The notes: generated by a model not told the origin, from the letters alone. A stretch of DNA of 64,000 bases from Candidatus Woesearchaeota archaeon (GCA_016180235.1 JACPBQ010000006.1:1-64000), one strand, 5' to 3'; counted from the first letter of the stretch, positions 51,233-59,192 are shown. Translations and numbers: made by a program.

Positions 51233-51255
51233 TACGACGTCCCCATCTAGACTAA

Positions 51256-51268
51256 AGTATTTATAGTC
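51256..51268 (-). promoter_or_regulatory. TATA box of tRNA-Trp
   Basis: On the minus strand ACTATAAATACTT lies about 15-25 bp upstream of the mature 5' end. Confidence 0.6.
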
Positions 51269-51290
51269 GTTATTTAAAGATTATTGTTTT

Positions 51291-51680
51291 TTATTTTAGA
51301 ATAAAAGCACTTTCCAAGCCTTCAAAATGCTTATCACCGGAAATTAAAGTTGCATTATTCAAAACAGCAGAGCAGTAAATTAGGCTATCCACGGTGTGCA
51401 GATTATGCTTGAGCGATAAATCAGCAGCGTTATTACATATATTATCATTTAATTCTATCAGAACGCTTCTTGCTTTTATGAAATTTAGGAATTCTTTAAT
51501 TTTTGACTCTTTAGCATTTTTAACCAGCATTTTTCTCTTGATTTCAAAAATTGACAACACGGAAGTCATCAGCAAATGGTTTCCGCCTTCTATGAATTTT
51601 TTGCTTAAATCATTTTCCGCCAGAAAATAAGACAGCCACGCAGAAGAATCAATTAAAACGCGCTCACCTATCTCGCTCAT
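51291..51680 (-). CDS. vapC: PIN-domain toxin
   Basis: 129 residues of PIN RNase fold. The acidic residues are in place: LIDSSAWLSYF (first Asp), SVLSIFEIKRK (Glu), HTVDSLIYCSAV (Asp) and LISGDKHFEGL (last Asp). It cleaves RNA, typically initiator tRNA or rRNA. It overlaps the antitoxin gene by 17 bp, the normal VapBC layout. It ends 22 bp from the tRNA-Trp promoter, and tRNA genes are frequent neighbours of mobile TA modules. Confidence 0.9.
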   Translation of the reverse strand: MSEIGERVLIDSSAWLSYFLAENDLSKKFIEGGNHLLMTSVLSIFEIKRKMLVKNAKESKIKEFLNFIKARSVLIELNDNICNNAADLSLKHNLHTVDSLIYCSAVLNNATLISGDKHFEGLESAFILK

Positions 51681-51864
51681 CCCTTAATCCCCTTAATATA
51701 TTTTTCATATTTTTTTCTTTTCCAAGGGCGCCATACATGGATTTTTTGGTTCCTCCCTTCAGTATAGCATTAATCACATCATTATAGCTCCCGGCATTCA
51801 GATTATTCTTAAATCTCTTTAGCAGATCCAATGTTTCGTTATCGATTTGAATGGTAGTTGGCAT
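51664..51864 (-). CDS. vapB: VapB-type antitoxin
   Basis: 66 residues. The N-terminal TTIQIDNETLDLLKRFKNNLNAGSYNDVINAIL is a ribbon-helix-helix-like segment, followed by a basic C-terminal tail that should occupy the VapC active site. It directly precedes and overlaps vapC. A perfect 12-bp palindrome TATAGCGCTATA lies 19-30 bp upstream (51883-51894), flanked by TATAGTG repeats, and is the likely operator. Confidence 0.85.
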   Translation of the reverse strand: MPTTIQIDNETLDLLKRFKNNLNAGSYNDVINAILKGGTKKSMYGALGKEKNMKNILRGLRDERDR

Positions 51865-51873
51865 TTTATATCA

Positions 51874-52266
51874 TTATAGTGTTATAGCGCTATAGTATAT
51901 ATAAACTTTTCTGTTTTTAATATTAAACCCTATCTTATCCCCAGCCTTAGTCTTTGTTTTTTTAATCATGCCCTGAGGCAGCTCTATTATATATAGCGCC
52001 TTGCTTTTTGGAGTGTAGAACGTGAAAGGCCTGAAGTTCTCTTTCATCTCAACAACCTCTTTGTTTTTATTGAGGAACAGGACGTCTATCGGGTAGAAGA
52101 CCATAAGCATATGCAAAGGAATTATTTTTTCCCTGTCGAAGACGAATACTAATGATCTCTTTTTTTTGGAGAACATCAAACCTATGCTTTTTGAGAAGAT
52201 ACTTTTGCATACCTCTACATTTTCCGAGAGGACAGTTTTTTTTGTCTTGTTTTTTATTTTTGGCAT
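51874..52266 (-). CDS. DUF192 family protein
   Basis: 130 residues. It has FSKSIGLMFSKKKRSLVFVFDREKIIPLHMLMVFYPIDVLFLNKNKEVVEMKENF and the AGDKIGF end typical of DUF192 (COG1430). The usual family HMxxMxFPIDxxFLD block is preserved as HMLMVFYPIDVLFLN. There is no signal peptide, so a cytosolic location is likely. Biochemical function is not known for the family. Its last codons lie in the vapB promoter, so the two genes are probably in one transcription unit or closely competing. Confidence 0.85.
   Translation of the reverse strand: MPKIKNKTKKTVLSENVEVCKSIFSKSIGLMFSKKKRSLVFVFDREKIIPLHMLMVFYPIDVLFLNKNKEVVEMKENFRPFTFYTPKSKALYIIELPQGMIKKTKTKAGDKIGFNIKNRKVYIYYSAITL
51883..51894. promoter_or_regulatory. 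Palindromic operator of vapBC
   Basis: TATAGCGCTATA, a perfect palindrome within a run of TATAG repeats, covers the promoter region of vapB and the final codons of the DUF192 gene. Confidence 0.55.
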
Positions 52267-52423
52267 TTTGATATTCCTTAGTTTTATTCCCTTTATTAAT
52301 TATATCATTTCCTTTTTAACTGCCGGCATTTTAATTCTCTTATTTTTTATTTATGCCTGCTCTTTTATTGGCATATTGCTGCCACTTATATTCTATAAAA
52401 TATACGTTTTTAGAAAAGTTTAA

Positions 52424-52528
52424 ATATAATCTGATTTTTTCAGCTTTAAGTAAAAATTGGGGGTGATAGCAGAAAAATTCTGATTAAAGTTTTTAATATA
52501 ATCCATGATAATAATTATACTAAAAAAC
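52424..52528. other. Orphan promoter and leader without a following gene
   Basis: AGTTTAAATATAATC (52418-52432) followed by AAATTGGGGGTGATAG (52455-52470) has the layout of the surface-gene leaders. The only reading frame after it is a 6-codon GTG ORF ending TGA. A decayed gene start or a leader-like RNA is possible. Confidence 0.35.
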
Positions 52529-52547
52529 AAACGAAACATTTAAATAC
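52529..52547 (+). promoter_or_regulatory. Strong BRE/TATA of the giant surface protein gene
   Basis: AAACGAAACATTTAAATAC, third member of the shared promoter type. Confidence 0.7.
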
Positions 52548-52561
52548 ATGTTATAAGCTAA

Positions 52562-52613
52562 CTAACATTTAAAAAATATTCATATGTTAGCAATCGGATT
52601 TTGGTCAAATCCG
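52562..52613 (+). promoter_or_regulatory. 5' UTR with two hairpins
   Basis: CTAACAT (52562-52568) pairs with ATGTTAG (52584-52590), and CGGATTT (52595-52601) pairs with AAATCCG (52607-52613) over a TGGTC loop. Both lie between the expected transcription start and the Shine-Dalgarno GGGGAG at 52629. Confidence 0.5.
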
Positions 52614-52641
52614 TTTTATAATTAAAAGGGGAGTTCCATAA

Positions 52642-55600
52642 ATGGGAAAAGAGGGTAAAGCCGATATATTGTCTGTCTTAATTGCTTCTATTGTCATCTT
52701 TGTAGTTTATGCTGTCTTGGTTTTTGGGCAAGCTGTAGTTTCTCATTTTCCAGAAAATTCCACTAACGCCAGCGCTACAACTGGAATTGCTGCTGTAAGC
52801 TTGGCTCCTATGGGAGCATTCAACGGAACAAATGGCCTGTTTAGTTGCAATATCACCCTTCGTAATGTTCTTGAATATAACGTATCAAATATATCCCTTT
52901 TTCTAAGCACAAGCCCAATTACAGATGTTGATGCTGATTCAACTCCGAATATAACTCATTTTACAGGTTTGAATGAATCTGGAGCACTAAACCAGACTAT
53001 TAATTTTTCTGTTGGATCAATAAATGAGGGGACCTATCATTGGGCTTGTGCAGTAGCGACTAATAATCGTACTGTGTCCGCTTTAGTTATAAACTCAACC
53101 ACAAACAAATCATTTATAATCGATAAAACCCAACCGGGAGTTGCCAATCTTATAATAAACACTTCAAAAAGTTCTGTTAATACTAGTGACACAATTTCTG
53201 TAGCAGTTAATTTTACTGACCAGCTAACTACTATACATACCATAAGGCTTTTTGTAAACAGTACTGGCACTTCAAACAATGAGGTCAATATAACTGAAAG
53301 TACGAACGGAGTCGGTGCAAAAAACGGCACTTTTACAAACTTATCTTTTACGCTGAGCGGAAACCTTATCAATGCCGTGCTTAACTTCACTTTCCAGGCA
53401 AATGACTCTGTAAACAATGTCAATAATTCCAGAAGCATGATGTTTGTTGTGACTGCGGATGGAACTCCGCCGGGAATAAACTTATCTTATCCTGCAACAA
53501 ATTTCAACACATCCAGCACAGGAGCGCTTGCCTTTAACTTTTCAGCTGAAGACAATAACGCATCAGACACATCATTTACGTGCGCTTTAAATATAAGCCT
53601 TGGAGGCATTCAATTCGAGTCCATTTCACCAATAACAGTCACTAACGGTGTTCTTCAGTCTAATTCCTCAACAACTGCATTCACAAACGGAACTTACAGC
53701 TGGAGCGTAAACTGCACTGACGGAGCCGGAAATGTGAATTCATCTTTAACAAGGACATTTACGGTTGATACTATACCTCCAAAATTTGATTATTATAATT
53801 TTACAGACACGAGCCTTAACATTACTGTGGATTCAAATAGAAATGCAAGCAACGGCACACAGCTTGGTCTTGGAAATCGTGCCTCAACAGCGCAGGGTAG
53901 GACTATTTATGCTATATCAAATTGGACTGATAACTTAACGCAGCCGTTGCAGGCAAGATTACAATTCTATAACGGTTCATGGGTTACATTAAGCAATACA
54001 GGTGCCAATAATGTTTTGTATAACCAAACAAATTGGGCTAATTTTTCATATACGATAGCGACAGGGCATAACGAGTTTGAAGGCAGGAATATAAGTTTCA
54101 GGGTTATTGCTAATGATACTGTAGGCAATATAAACGATTCCTCCAGTGTTAAGAACTTCACAATACAGATTAATGACACAACAAACCCGACTCTGACTGT
54201 TACCCTTGACTTGGGAGCCAACCAAAATGGAGAAAGGGCATTAAACGGCACAAACACATCAGATACAACGCCAACTGTTGTATGGAATTTAACTGATGGA
54301 AGTTCCTTAAGGTATGTTGCAATACAAATTGATGGCAGTACAAGCCAGCTTTGCAATAAATTTGTGAATTATACGGTCGGTGATGGACTGGTTGAAGCAC
54401 AGAGAAACGGCTCAATAACCGTGAGCAGCGACGGAGCCTGCCCGTTGGCAGCAGGAACCAGGGTTGTGAGGTTTACAGCTGAAGACCAATGGGGCAATAC
54501 AGAGCTATACATCCACTCATTTAGTGTTGAAACCGGGACGCCAACAATAACATTGTCAAACCTAACAAACGGGTTGCAGGCTGTGAATAAGTCGAATACA
54601 ACTTCAAATACCGGCATGACCATTACAGCAGCCGCAACGGGAGGAACAGCAAGGATGAAGAATTTGAGTTGGTCCTCAAGCTGTAATTCAGCTACTGTAG
54701 TAACTTCTACCTCAATTGCAGCATTCACAGCTGCAAATAACAGTCCAATATACCCATTCAACCTTACGAGATGCCCTGCTATTGCAGGAACAACTGCAAA
54801 CAGGACAGTAACGGTATCTGTGGCTGATGATTTCGGAAACTCGAATACGAACACATTTACATTCCTGGTTGATAATACGGCCCCTTCATTGGGAGTAAAT
54901 GTAACAAACAAGCAGAGGGAAAACAGAAATTTCAGCTATGTCATATCGGCTTTGGATGACAGTCAGGCTATATCCTCGGTTGGCTATTACTTAGACGGAA
55001 ATGTCTTTAGGGATAGTTTGAATACAAGCGGTGCCCTTGGCAGGCCTGCTACAAACTATACAACTACTGTTACTGTCAATAATAGCCATAACTTTACAGC
55101 AGGAACTCACACCATAAAGTTCTCTGCCAATGATTCTTTAGGCAACCAGTTTAACACTAGTGAATTTACAATCACGATAGTTGCACCGCTAAAGCCGGTT
55201 GATATAAACGCAAGCCTGACAGCATACCTCGAGACCTTGCTGACCGTACCGACAAATGTAACTATTAGAAAACAAGGCAGCGGAGGCGATTACCAGTCAA
55301 TAGGAACTGCAAACCAAACAACCTCTGATGCCACATTTGAAATAAGATTAGACTTGAATTCTTCCTCAAGCACCAGATTTATCAATGTAACTATAACTGA
55401 AATAAACGGCTCAGGAGCCAACTGGGATAAGATAAACTTCAGCATCCAAATCAATCATAGCCTGACCAGAGCACAGTTAGAGAATAACTTTTCAGCAAAT
55501 GTGTCTTATTATGTCATGTTTAATGCAAGCTTTGAGGAATTCCTGCCCAATGAAAATGATTATTACGCCACAATACTTTTGCCATATAATACCTCATCGA

Positions 55601-57093
55601 ACCTCTCAATAGCGTCGCAAGTGTGGTTCTTCCCGAATTCGTCTGATTTAACACAAAGGACTAATGTAAGCCAATGTACCGGAGGATTTACAAAAGAAAC
55701 AACAGTCCCATGCTGGAATTACACTTATGGCGGAAGAACCCTGTTGCAGGTGCCTCATCTCTCTGGAGGGGGAATTGGCAGTGACGAAAGGCCGCCAACA
55801 GTAACAGTCAATAAGCCAGCAGGAACGCAGACAGAATCAACTTTCCTTGTTAATATAACAGTTTCAAACGATGCAACATTATGCAACATGACTTATGTTG
55901 GAGAAAGTTCCAGCCTTAGCAGCAATATAACGATGGAAGGACCTTCCACTTTAGGCACTGACAAGCAATGTTATTTCAACCTTAACGTTACAAACGGAAC
56001 TAGACTAGGCAATAATATGACTTTTAGGGTAGTAGATACAAGTGGCAATATAAATACAACAACAATTAGCTTCAATATCAGCGATACAACAGTGCATAAC
56101 TTAACCAGCCTGGTGATAAGCTCTGTATCAGAAACAGGGGCAGTGGTTACGATAACTGCAAATGAGTCCGTAAACATGTCAATAAAGAACAGCACCGGAG
56201 CTACAGCACTGATTGCATCAATGTATTCCAATGTAACCAATCTTGGAACTACGCAGTCAATAACCTTTAGCGGCTTAACAGCAAGCAGCACATATAACTT
56301 TACAGTTAAAACCTGCGACAAGGCCCAGAACTGCATAGTCAACAACACTTTAGGCTTCACAACAAGCGCAGCAGCCGCAGCCGCATCATCATCCTCATCA
56401 TCCAGCGGAAGCAGCGGAGGAGGCGGAGGAGCAGCGGCAGCAAGCACAGTATCAGCTTCAAAAGCGCAGGTATGGGGCAGCATCCCAGCAGGCTCATCAT
56501 TCAGCTTGGATGTTGACAAGGCTGATATAGCTGTTACAAGCGTAGCTGTCAATGATGTCAAGTCAGAGCTAAGCAATGTAGAGCTGGAAGTGGCTGCATT
56601 AACCAAGAATCCTGTTTCAGAGGAAGCAGCATCAAAAGTTTACCAGTATTTGAGGATAACCAAGAAGAACGTTAAAGATGCAGATGCCGGCAGCTTCAAA
56701 GTGGCTTTCAGGGTTACAAAAGTCTGGCTATCAGAGAATAGCCTGGCATCCGGGGATGTTTCATTGTACAGGTTTGCAGACAGCAAGTGGAATGAGCTGA
56801 CTACCAAGGTATCCGGAACTGACAGCACTTATGTTACCTATGAATCTGATACTCCAGGATTCAGCAGCTTTGCAATAGGGACAAAGACTGGCGTTACAGT
56901 TGAGGAAGAGGCTCCAGCTGAGGAAGCAGCTCCGGCAGAGGCTCCTGAAGAAGGCGCTCCAACGCCTGTAGAGAAGCCAACACCGGTTCAGGCACTGGGC
57001 AAGGCCCCTGTAGCATGGATCATAGCAGCTGTTGTAGTGATACTGGGAATAATCCTGATAGTGATGTACCAGAAGAAGAAGCAGCAGGGATAA
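52642..57093 (+). CDS. Giant sequon-rich surface protein with Ig-like repeats and PGF-pre-PGF-like domain
   Basis: 1483 residues. An N-terminal hydrophobic segment (ILSVLIASIVIFVVYAVLVFG) is followed by about ten beta-sandwich modules of roughly 100 residues. Each ends in a DTTPP- or VDTIPP-like linker and a SLTRTFTVD or NNSRSMMFVVT strand. N-x-S/T sequons are exceptionally dense throughout, fitting heavy AglB glycosylation. A Ser/Gly/Ala-rich linker (about 1248-1275) leads to a PGF-pre-PGF-type domain (VWGSIPAGSSFSLDVDK...DTPGFSSFAIGT), then an acidic PAEEAAPAE stretch, one C-terminal membrane helix and a KKKQQG tail. It is probably the main S-layer-like glycoprotein or an adhesin. Confidence 0.85.
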   Translation: MGKEGKADILSVLIASIVIFVVYAVLVFGQAVVSHFPENSTNASATTGIAAVSLAPMGAFNGTNGLFSCNITLRNVLEYNVSNISLFLSTSPITDVDADSTPNITHFTGLNESGALNQTINFSVGSINEGTYHWACAVATNNRTVSALVINSTTNKSFIIDKTQPGVANLIINTSKSSVNTSDTISVAVNFTDQLTTIHTIRLFVNSTGTSNNEVNITESTNGVGAKNGTFTNLSFTLSGNLINAVLNFTFQANDSVNNVNNSRSMMFVVTADGTPPGINLSYPATNFNTSSTGALAFNFSAEDNNASDTSFTCALNISLGGIQFESISPITVTNGVLQSNSSTTAFTNGTYSWSVNCTDGAGNVNSSLTRTFTVDTIPPKFDYYNFTDTSLNITVDSNRNASNGTQLGLGNRASTAQGRTIYAISNWTDNLTQPLQARLQFYNGSWVTLSNTGANNVLYNQTNWANFSYTIATGHNEFEGRNISFRVIANDTVGNINDSSSVKNFTIQINDTTNPTLTVTLDLGANQNGERALNGTNTSDTTPTVVWNLTDGSSLRYVAIQIDGSTSQLCNKFVNYTVGDGLVEAQRNGSITVSSDGACPLAAGTRVVRFTAEDQWGNTELYIHSFSVETGTPTITLSNLTNGLQAVNKSNTTSNTGMTITAAATGGTARMKNLSWSSSCNSATVVTSTSIAAFTAANNSPIYPFNLTRCPAIAGTTANRTVTVSVADDFGNSNTNTFTFLVDNTAPSLGVNVTNKQRENRNFSYVISALDDSQAISSVGYYLDGNVFRDSLNTSGALGRPATNYTTTVTVNNSHNFTAGTHTIKFSANDSLGNQFNTSEFTITIVAPLKPVDINASLTAYLETLLTVPTNVTIRKQGSGGDYQSIGTANQTTSDATFEIRLDLNSSSSTRFINVTITEINGSGANWDKINFSIQINHSLTRAQLENNFSANVSYYVMFNASFEEFLPNENDYYATILLPYNTSSNLSIASQVWFFPNSSDLTQRTNVSQCTGGFTKETTVPCWNYTYGGRTLLQVPHLSGGGIGSDERPPTVTVNKPAGTQTESTFLVNITVSNDATLCNMTYVGESSSLSSNITMEGPSTLGTDKQCYFNLNVTNGTRLGNNMTFRVVDTSGNINTTTISFNISDTTVHNLTSLVISSVSETGAVVTITANESVNMSIKNSTGATALIASMYSNVTNLGTTQSITFSGLTASSTYNFTVKTCDKAQNCIVNNTLGFTTSAAAAAASSSSSSSGSSGGGGGAAAASTVSASKAQVWGSIPAGSSFSLDVDKADIAVTSVAVNDVKSELSNVELEVAALTKNPVSEEAASKVYQYLRITKKNVKDADAGSFKVAFRVTKVWLSENSLASGDVSLYRFADSKWNELTTKVSGTDSTYVTYESDTPGFSSFAIGTKTGVTVEEEAPAEEAAPAEAPEEGAPTPVEKPTPVQALGKAPVAWIIAAVVVILGIILIVMYQKKKQQG

Positions 57094-57106
57094 ATTAAGT
57101 TTCTTT

Positions 57107-57991
57107 TTATTTATACTTTTTGTTATAGCTGATGTATTTTTTGACAAAAAACCTGATGAAATGCTTATCTTCTTCCCAAAGCTGGCTTGTTTCAAGGCTT
57201 TTATAGTAACTCATCCTGTCAGTATATTTGATGCTAAACATCGGGTATTTGCTGCTGTAAAGCACAAAGTTTGCGAGCAATCTGCTTATCCTCCCATTCC
57301 CATCTGTAAATGGGTGTATTGTAACAAATTTTAGATGGACTAAGGATGCAAATTCTACAGGATTATACTTATTCTTATTGCTGCTGCACCAGAGGAAAAA
57401 CTCCTCAAGCATACTGTTAAGCGATTCCGGAGCAGGAAAGCTTACCCTGCTTCCAGTTACCATTATCTTATGCAGCCTTATCCTGCCAGCTATGTCCGGC
57501 TTAGAGCTGTCAAACATCATCTTATGCCATGAAAGGACCTTTTTGAGATTTAGGCTGCCTTTATACATTAGCATATCATAAAATGCCTTTTTATGGCCCT
57601 CTGCTTCCTTAACATCGCTTAAGGGCTTGTTTCTTGGGGTTGTTCCATGTATAAACAAGTTCGTTGTATCCTTGAGGGAGAGCCTGCTGCCTTCTATCCT
57701 GTCAGAGTTGTAGATAAACCCCACCATAAAGGCTTCCATCTCCTTCTGTTTGGCAGCTTCAGGAAGCCTTTTTAACTCGTTACCATAGCCTTTTTTTATA
57801 GCAGCAAGGGCATTGCCCCATGCTCTTCTCATAACCTGAAATTCAAGATCTTTCCTTAACTCCCCTATGTTTTCAGGCCTCTTGCTGCCCAAGTACCTGC
57901 CAAAAACTTTTACTTTCCCCCCTGCCTTATAGCTGTGCTCAAGGTAATAATAGTGCTTTTTTCCTATTTTTCTTCTTCTGAGTATTGCCAT
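57107..57991 (-). CDS. Fic-domain protein (class II, with inhibitory helix)
   Basis: 294 residues. The active-site loop HPFTDGNGRISRLL (about residues 223-236) matches HxFxDGNGRxxR, so AMP transfer to a hydroxyl group of a target is expected. An N-terminal inhibitory motif SDRIEG fits (S/T)xxxE(G/N), which marks self-inhibited class II Fic proteins. The first 45 residues are basic and tyrosine-rich (KKHYYYLEHSYKAGGKVKVFGRYLG) and resemble a small beta domain. It is flanked by a 13-bp inverted repeat around its promoter. It is convergent with the giant surface protein gene and may have been acquired horizontally. Confidence 0.88.
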   Translation of the reverse strand: MAILRRRKIGKKHYYYLEHSYKAGGKVKVFGRYLGSKRPENIGELRKDLEFQVMRRAWGNALAAIKKGYGNELKRLPEAAKQKEMEAFMVGFIYNSDRIEGSRLSLKDTTNLFIHGTTPRNKPLSDVKEAEGHKKAFYDMLMYKGSLNLKKVLSWHKMMFDSSKPDIAGRIRLHKIMVTGSRVSFPAPESLNSMLEEFFLWCSSNKNKYNPVEFASLVHLKFVTIHPFTDGNGRISRLLANFVLYSSKYPMFSIKYTDRMSYYKSLETSQLWEEDKHFIRFFVKKYISYNKKYK

Positions 57992-58003
57992 ATAAGGATA
58001 GAC

Positions 58004-58055
58004 TTACCATTACTTTTATATAAATATTTCTATTTTTTTAAGAAAGTAATGGTAA
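58004..58055. promoter_or_regulatory. 13-bp inverted repeat flanking the fic promoter
   Basis: TTACCATTACTTT (58004-58016) and AAAGTAATGGTAA (58043-58055) are exact inverse copies 26 bp apart. The TATA-like GAAATATTTATATAAAAG (minus strand, 58014-58030) lies between them and touches the proximal arm. This looks like a paired operator. Confidence 0.65.
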
Positions 58056-58127
58056 AAAGTTTGCAGGAAAAATAGCGGAGCAGAGGCATGCTTAATAGAA
58101 AATAAGGAAAAGAAAGAAATTAGATAT

Positions 58128-58655
58128 TTATTCTCCCCTTGCAGTTATTGAACCCTGGACATTGTGTGTAAGGCCAGTATCTGCGTTTTGGTAAGTAACG
58201 TTAATATCGCCAGAATATTTTGAGCCGCTGGTAACTGTACAGCCTGTAGCTGTATACTGCTCTTGAGCCCCATTAGCTATGGTGCTGGGCGTGTTATCTT
58301 TGGCTGTGCAACCTTCTACTCCAACTTCAACTGATGTAGCATCAAAACCCATGCCGTTTCTTAAAACTATGTCTACTGTGCCGGTTATTAATGTTGCGCC
58401 TGTTGTAACCTTAAAATCCGTGCATGCGATTCCTGCCGGAAGAGTGCATTTGCTTGGCAAAAACTTGTCCGGGCTTAAAACCCCAAAATAAGCCAAAGCT
58501 CCAATAGCGACGAGAACAACCAGAATGGCCCAGCCATAGGTCATCAGGAATTCCAAAGCAGCCTGAGATTTACCTGAAAATTTTGTAAATTTTCGGTACA
58601 CCGAAAATCTATGATTTTCTTGTGTCCTGAAATTTTTATGCATTTTAATTTTCAC
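58128..58655 (-). CDS. Type IV pilin-like protein 1 (class III signal peptide)
   Basis: 175 residues. A long basic leader is followed by KS/QAALEFLMTYGWAILVVLVAIGAL: a prepilin peptidase site after Ser, Glu at +5 and the hydrophobic pilin helix. The mature head (about 140 residues) is Thr/Gly-rich beta structure with four cysteines (KC...AC, GC...GC) that may form two disulphides, and one NVT sequon. The leader is encoded by a double-hairpin palindromic element (58576-58619). It is 2 bp downstream of a second pilin and is exported by the ATPase/TadC system encoded upstream. Confidence 0.85.
   Translation of the reverse strand: MKIKMHKNFRTQENHRFSVYRKFTKFSGKSQAALEFLMTYGWAILVVLVAIGALAYFGVLSPDKFLPSKCTLPAGIACTDFKVTTGATLITGTVDIVLRNGMGFDATSVEVGVEGCTAKDNTPSTIANGAQEQYTATGCTVTSGSKYSGDINVTYQNADTGLTHNVQGSITARGE
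58576..58619. repeat. Double-hairpin element inside pilin 1 leader
   Basis: GAAAATTT-TGT-AAATTTTC (58576-58594), spacer GGTACACC, then GAAAATC-TAT-GATTTTC (58603-58619). An alternative fold pairs TTTTCGGT with ACCGAAAA. On the coding strand it specifies NHRFSVYRKFTKFS. Confidence 0.75.
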
Positions 58656-58657
58656 CT

Positions 58658-59161
58658 CTATTCTATTTTTGTGTTAAGATTGCCAAATATCGTTTTGGTT
58701 AAACTTGTGTCTTTTTCTGTGTATCCTATCGTGATGTCGCCTTTAAAGTTCTCTTTGATAATGCCATTGCTGCAGCCGGTAATGACAAAAGTGCTGCTTG
58801 TTCCGCTGAGCATTGTCTCGCTGAAAGAAGAGCTGCAGCCGCCAACTTCAATGCTGTCGACTGTTATTGTCTTTCCCTTGTTTTGCGCAAGCACAAGCGT
58901 TGTCTGCGCAGGCTCAACTTTGTGACTGACGCAGGCCATTCCTGTCTCAAGTATGCATTTTTCCCCTAAGAATTTTTCAGGGCTTAAAACGCCAAAATAA
59001 GCCAAAGCGGCAATCGCAGCAAGAACAACCAGAATGGCCCAGCCATAGGTCATCAGGAATTCCATCGCTGCCTGTGATTTCCTCGAAAATTTGAAAAATT
59101 TTCGGGACACCAAAAATCTTTGATTTTTGCGTGTTTTCTGTTTTGCGAATATGACTTTCAT
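58658..59161 (-). CDS. Type IV pilin-like protein 2 (class III signal peptide)
   Basis: 167 residues. It has the leader KNQRFLVSRKFFKFSRKS, then cleavage before QAAMEFLMTYGWAILVVLAAIAALAYFGVLSPEKFL. The helix and the first head segment are nearly identical to pilin 1, while the rest of the head differs, with four cysteines in the same order (KCILETGMAC...GGCSSS...TGCSNG). A Shine-Dalgarno AGGTGA precedes the ATG, and a TATA-like ATAATAAATATAACT lies 30-45 bp upstream. The two genes form an operon, probably major and minor pilins or two alternative subunits. Confidence 0.85.
   Translation of the reverse strand: MKVIFAKQKTRKNQRFLVSRKFFKFSRKSQAAMEFLMTYGWAILVVLAAIAALAYFGVLSPEKFLGEKCILETGMACVSHKVEPAQTTLVLAQNKGKTITVDSIEVGGCSSSFSETMLSGTSSTFVITGCSNGIIKENFKGDITIGYTEKDTSLTKTIFGNLNTKIE
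59084..59129. repeat. Double-hairpin element inside pilin 2 leader
   Basis: CGAAAATTT-GAA-AAATTTTCG (59084-59104), spacer GGACAC, then CAAAAATC-TTT-GATTTTTG (59111-59129). The second hairpin is identical to the one at 32325-32343, while hairpin 1 differs on both arms in a pairing-preserving way. Confidence 0.75.
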
Positions 59162-59192
59162 TAACTCACCTTCTTTTTACTAATATATGCAG

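Larger units (their letters stand above)
51089..51244 (-). tRNA. trnW: tRNA-Trp (anticodon CCA) with three introns
   Basis: On the minus strand the acceptor GGGGACG (51244-51238) pairs with CGTCCCC (51096-51090), followed by discriminator A73 (51089). The anticodon stem GCCGC (51199-51195) pairs with GCGGC (51142-51138), with loop CTCCAG...A giving CCA at 34-36. The T arm is TAGGG-TTCAAAT-CCCTA. The D arm, GTA-A-ACCTGGCTA-TTAT, keeps A14, G18-G19 and A21. Removing three insertions (51232-51215, 51188-51144 and 51121-51102) leaves a normal 73-nt tRNA. A TATA box sits at 51256-51268, and the CCA tail is not encoded. The exact intron edges in the D and T arms could shift by a few bases. Confidence 0.88.

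Noticed and set aside
51090-51244. Possible C/D box sRNA or non-tRNA structured RNA
   Set aside because: All invariant tRNA positions appear once three insertions are removed, and a TATA box is placed correctly, so an intron-containing tRNA-Trp explains the sequence better.
52166-52423. An 85-codon plus-strand frame with two hydrophobic stretches
   Set aside because: Its first third is antisense to the DUF192 gene, there is no TATA box or Shine-Dalgarno at a start codon, and the hydrophobicity follows from T-rich sequence.
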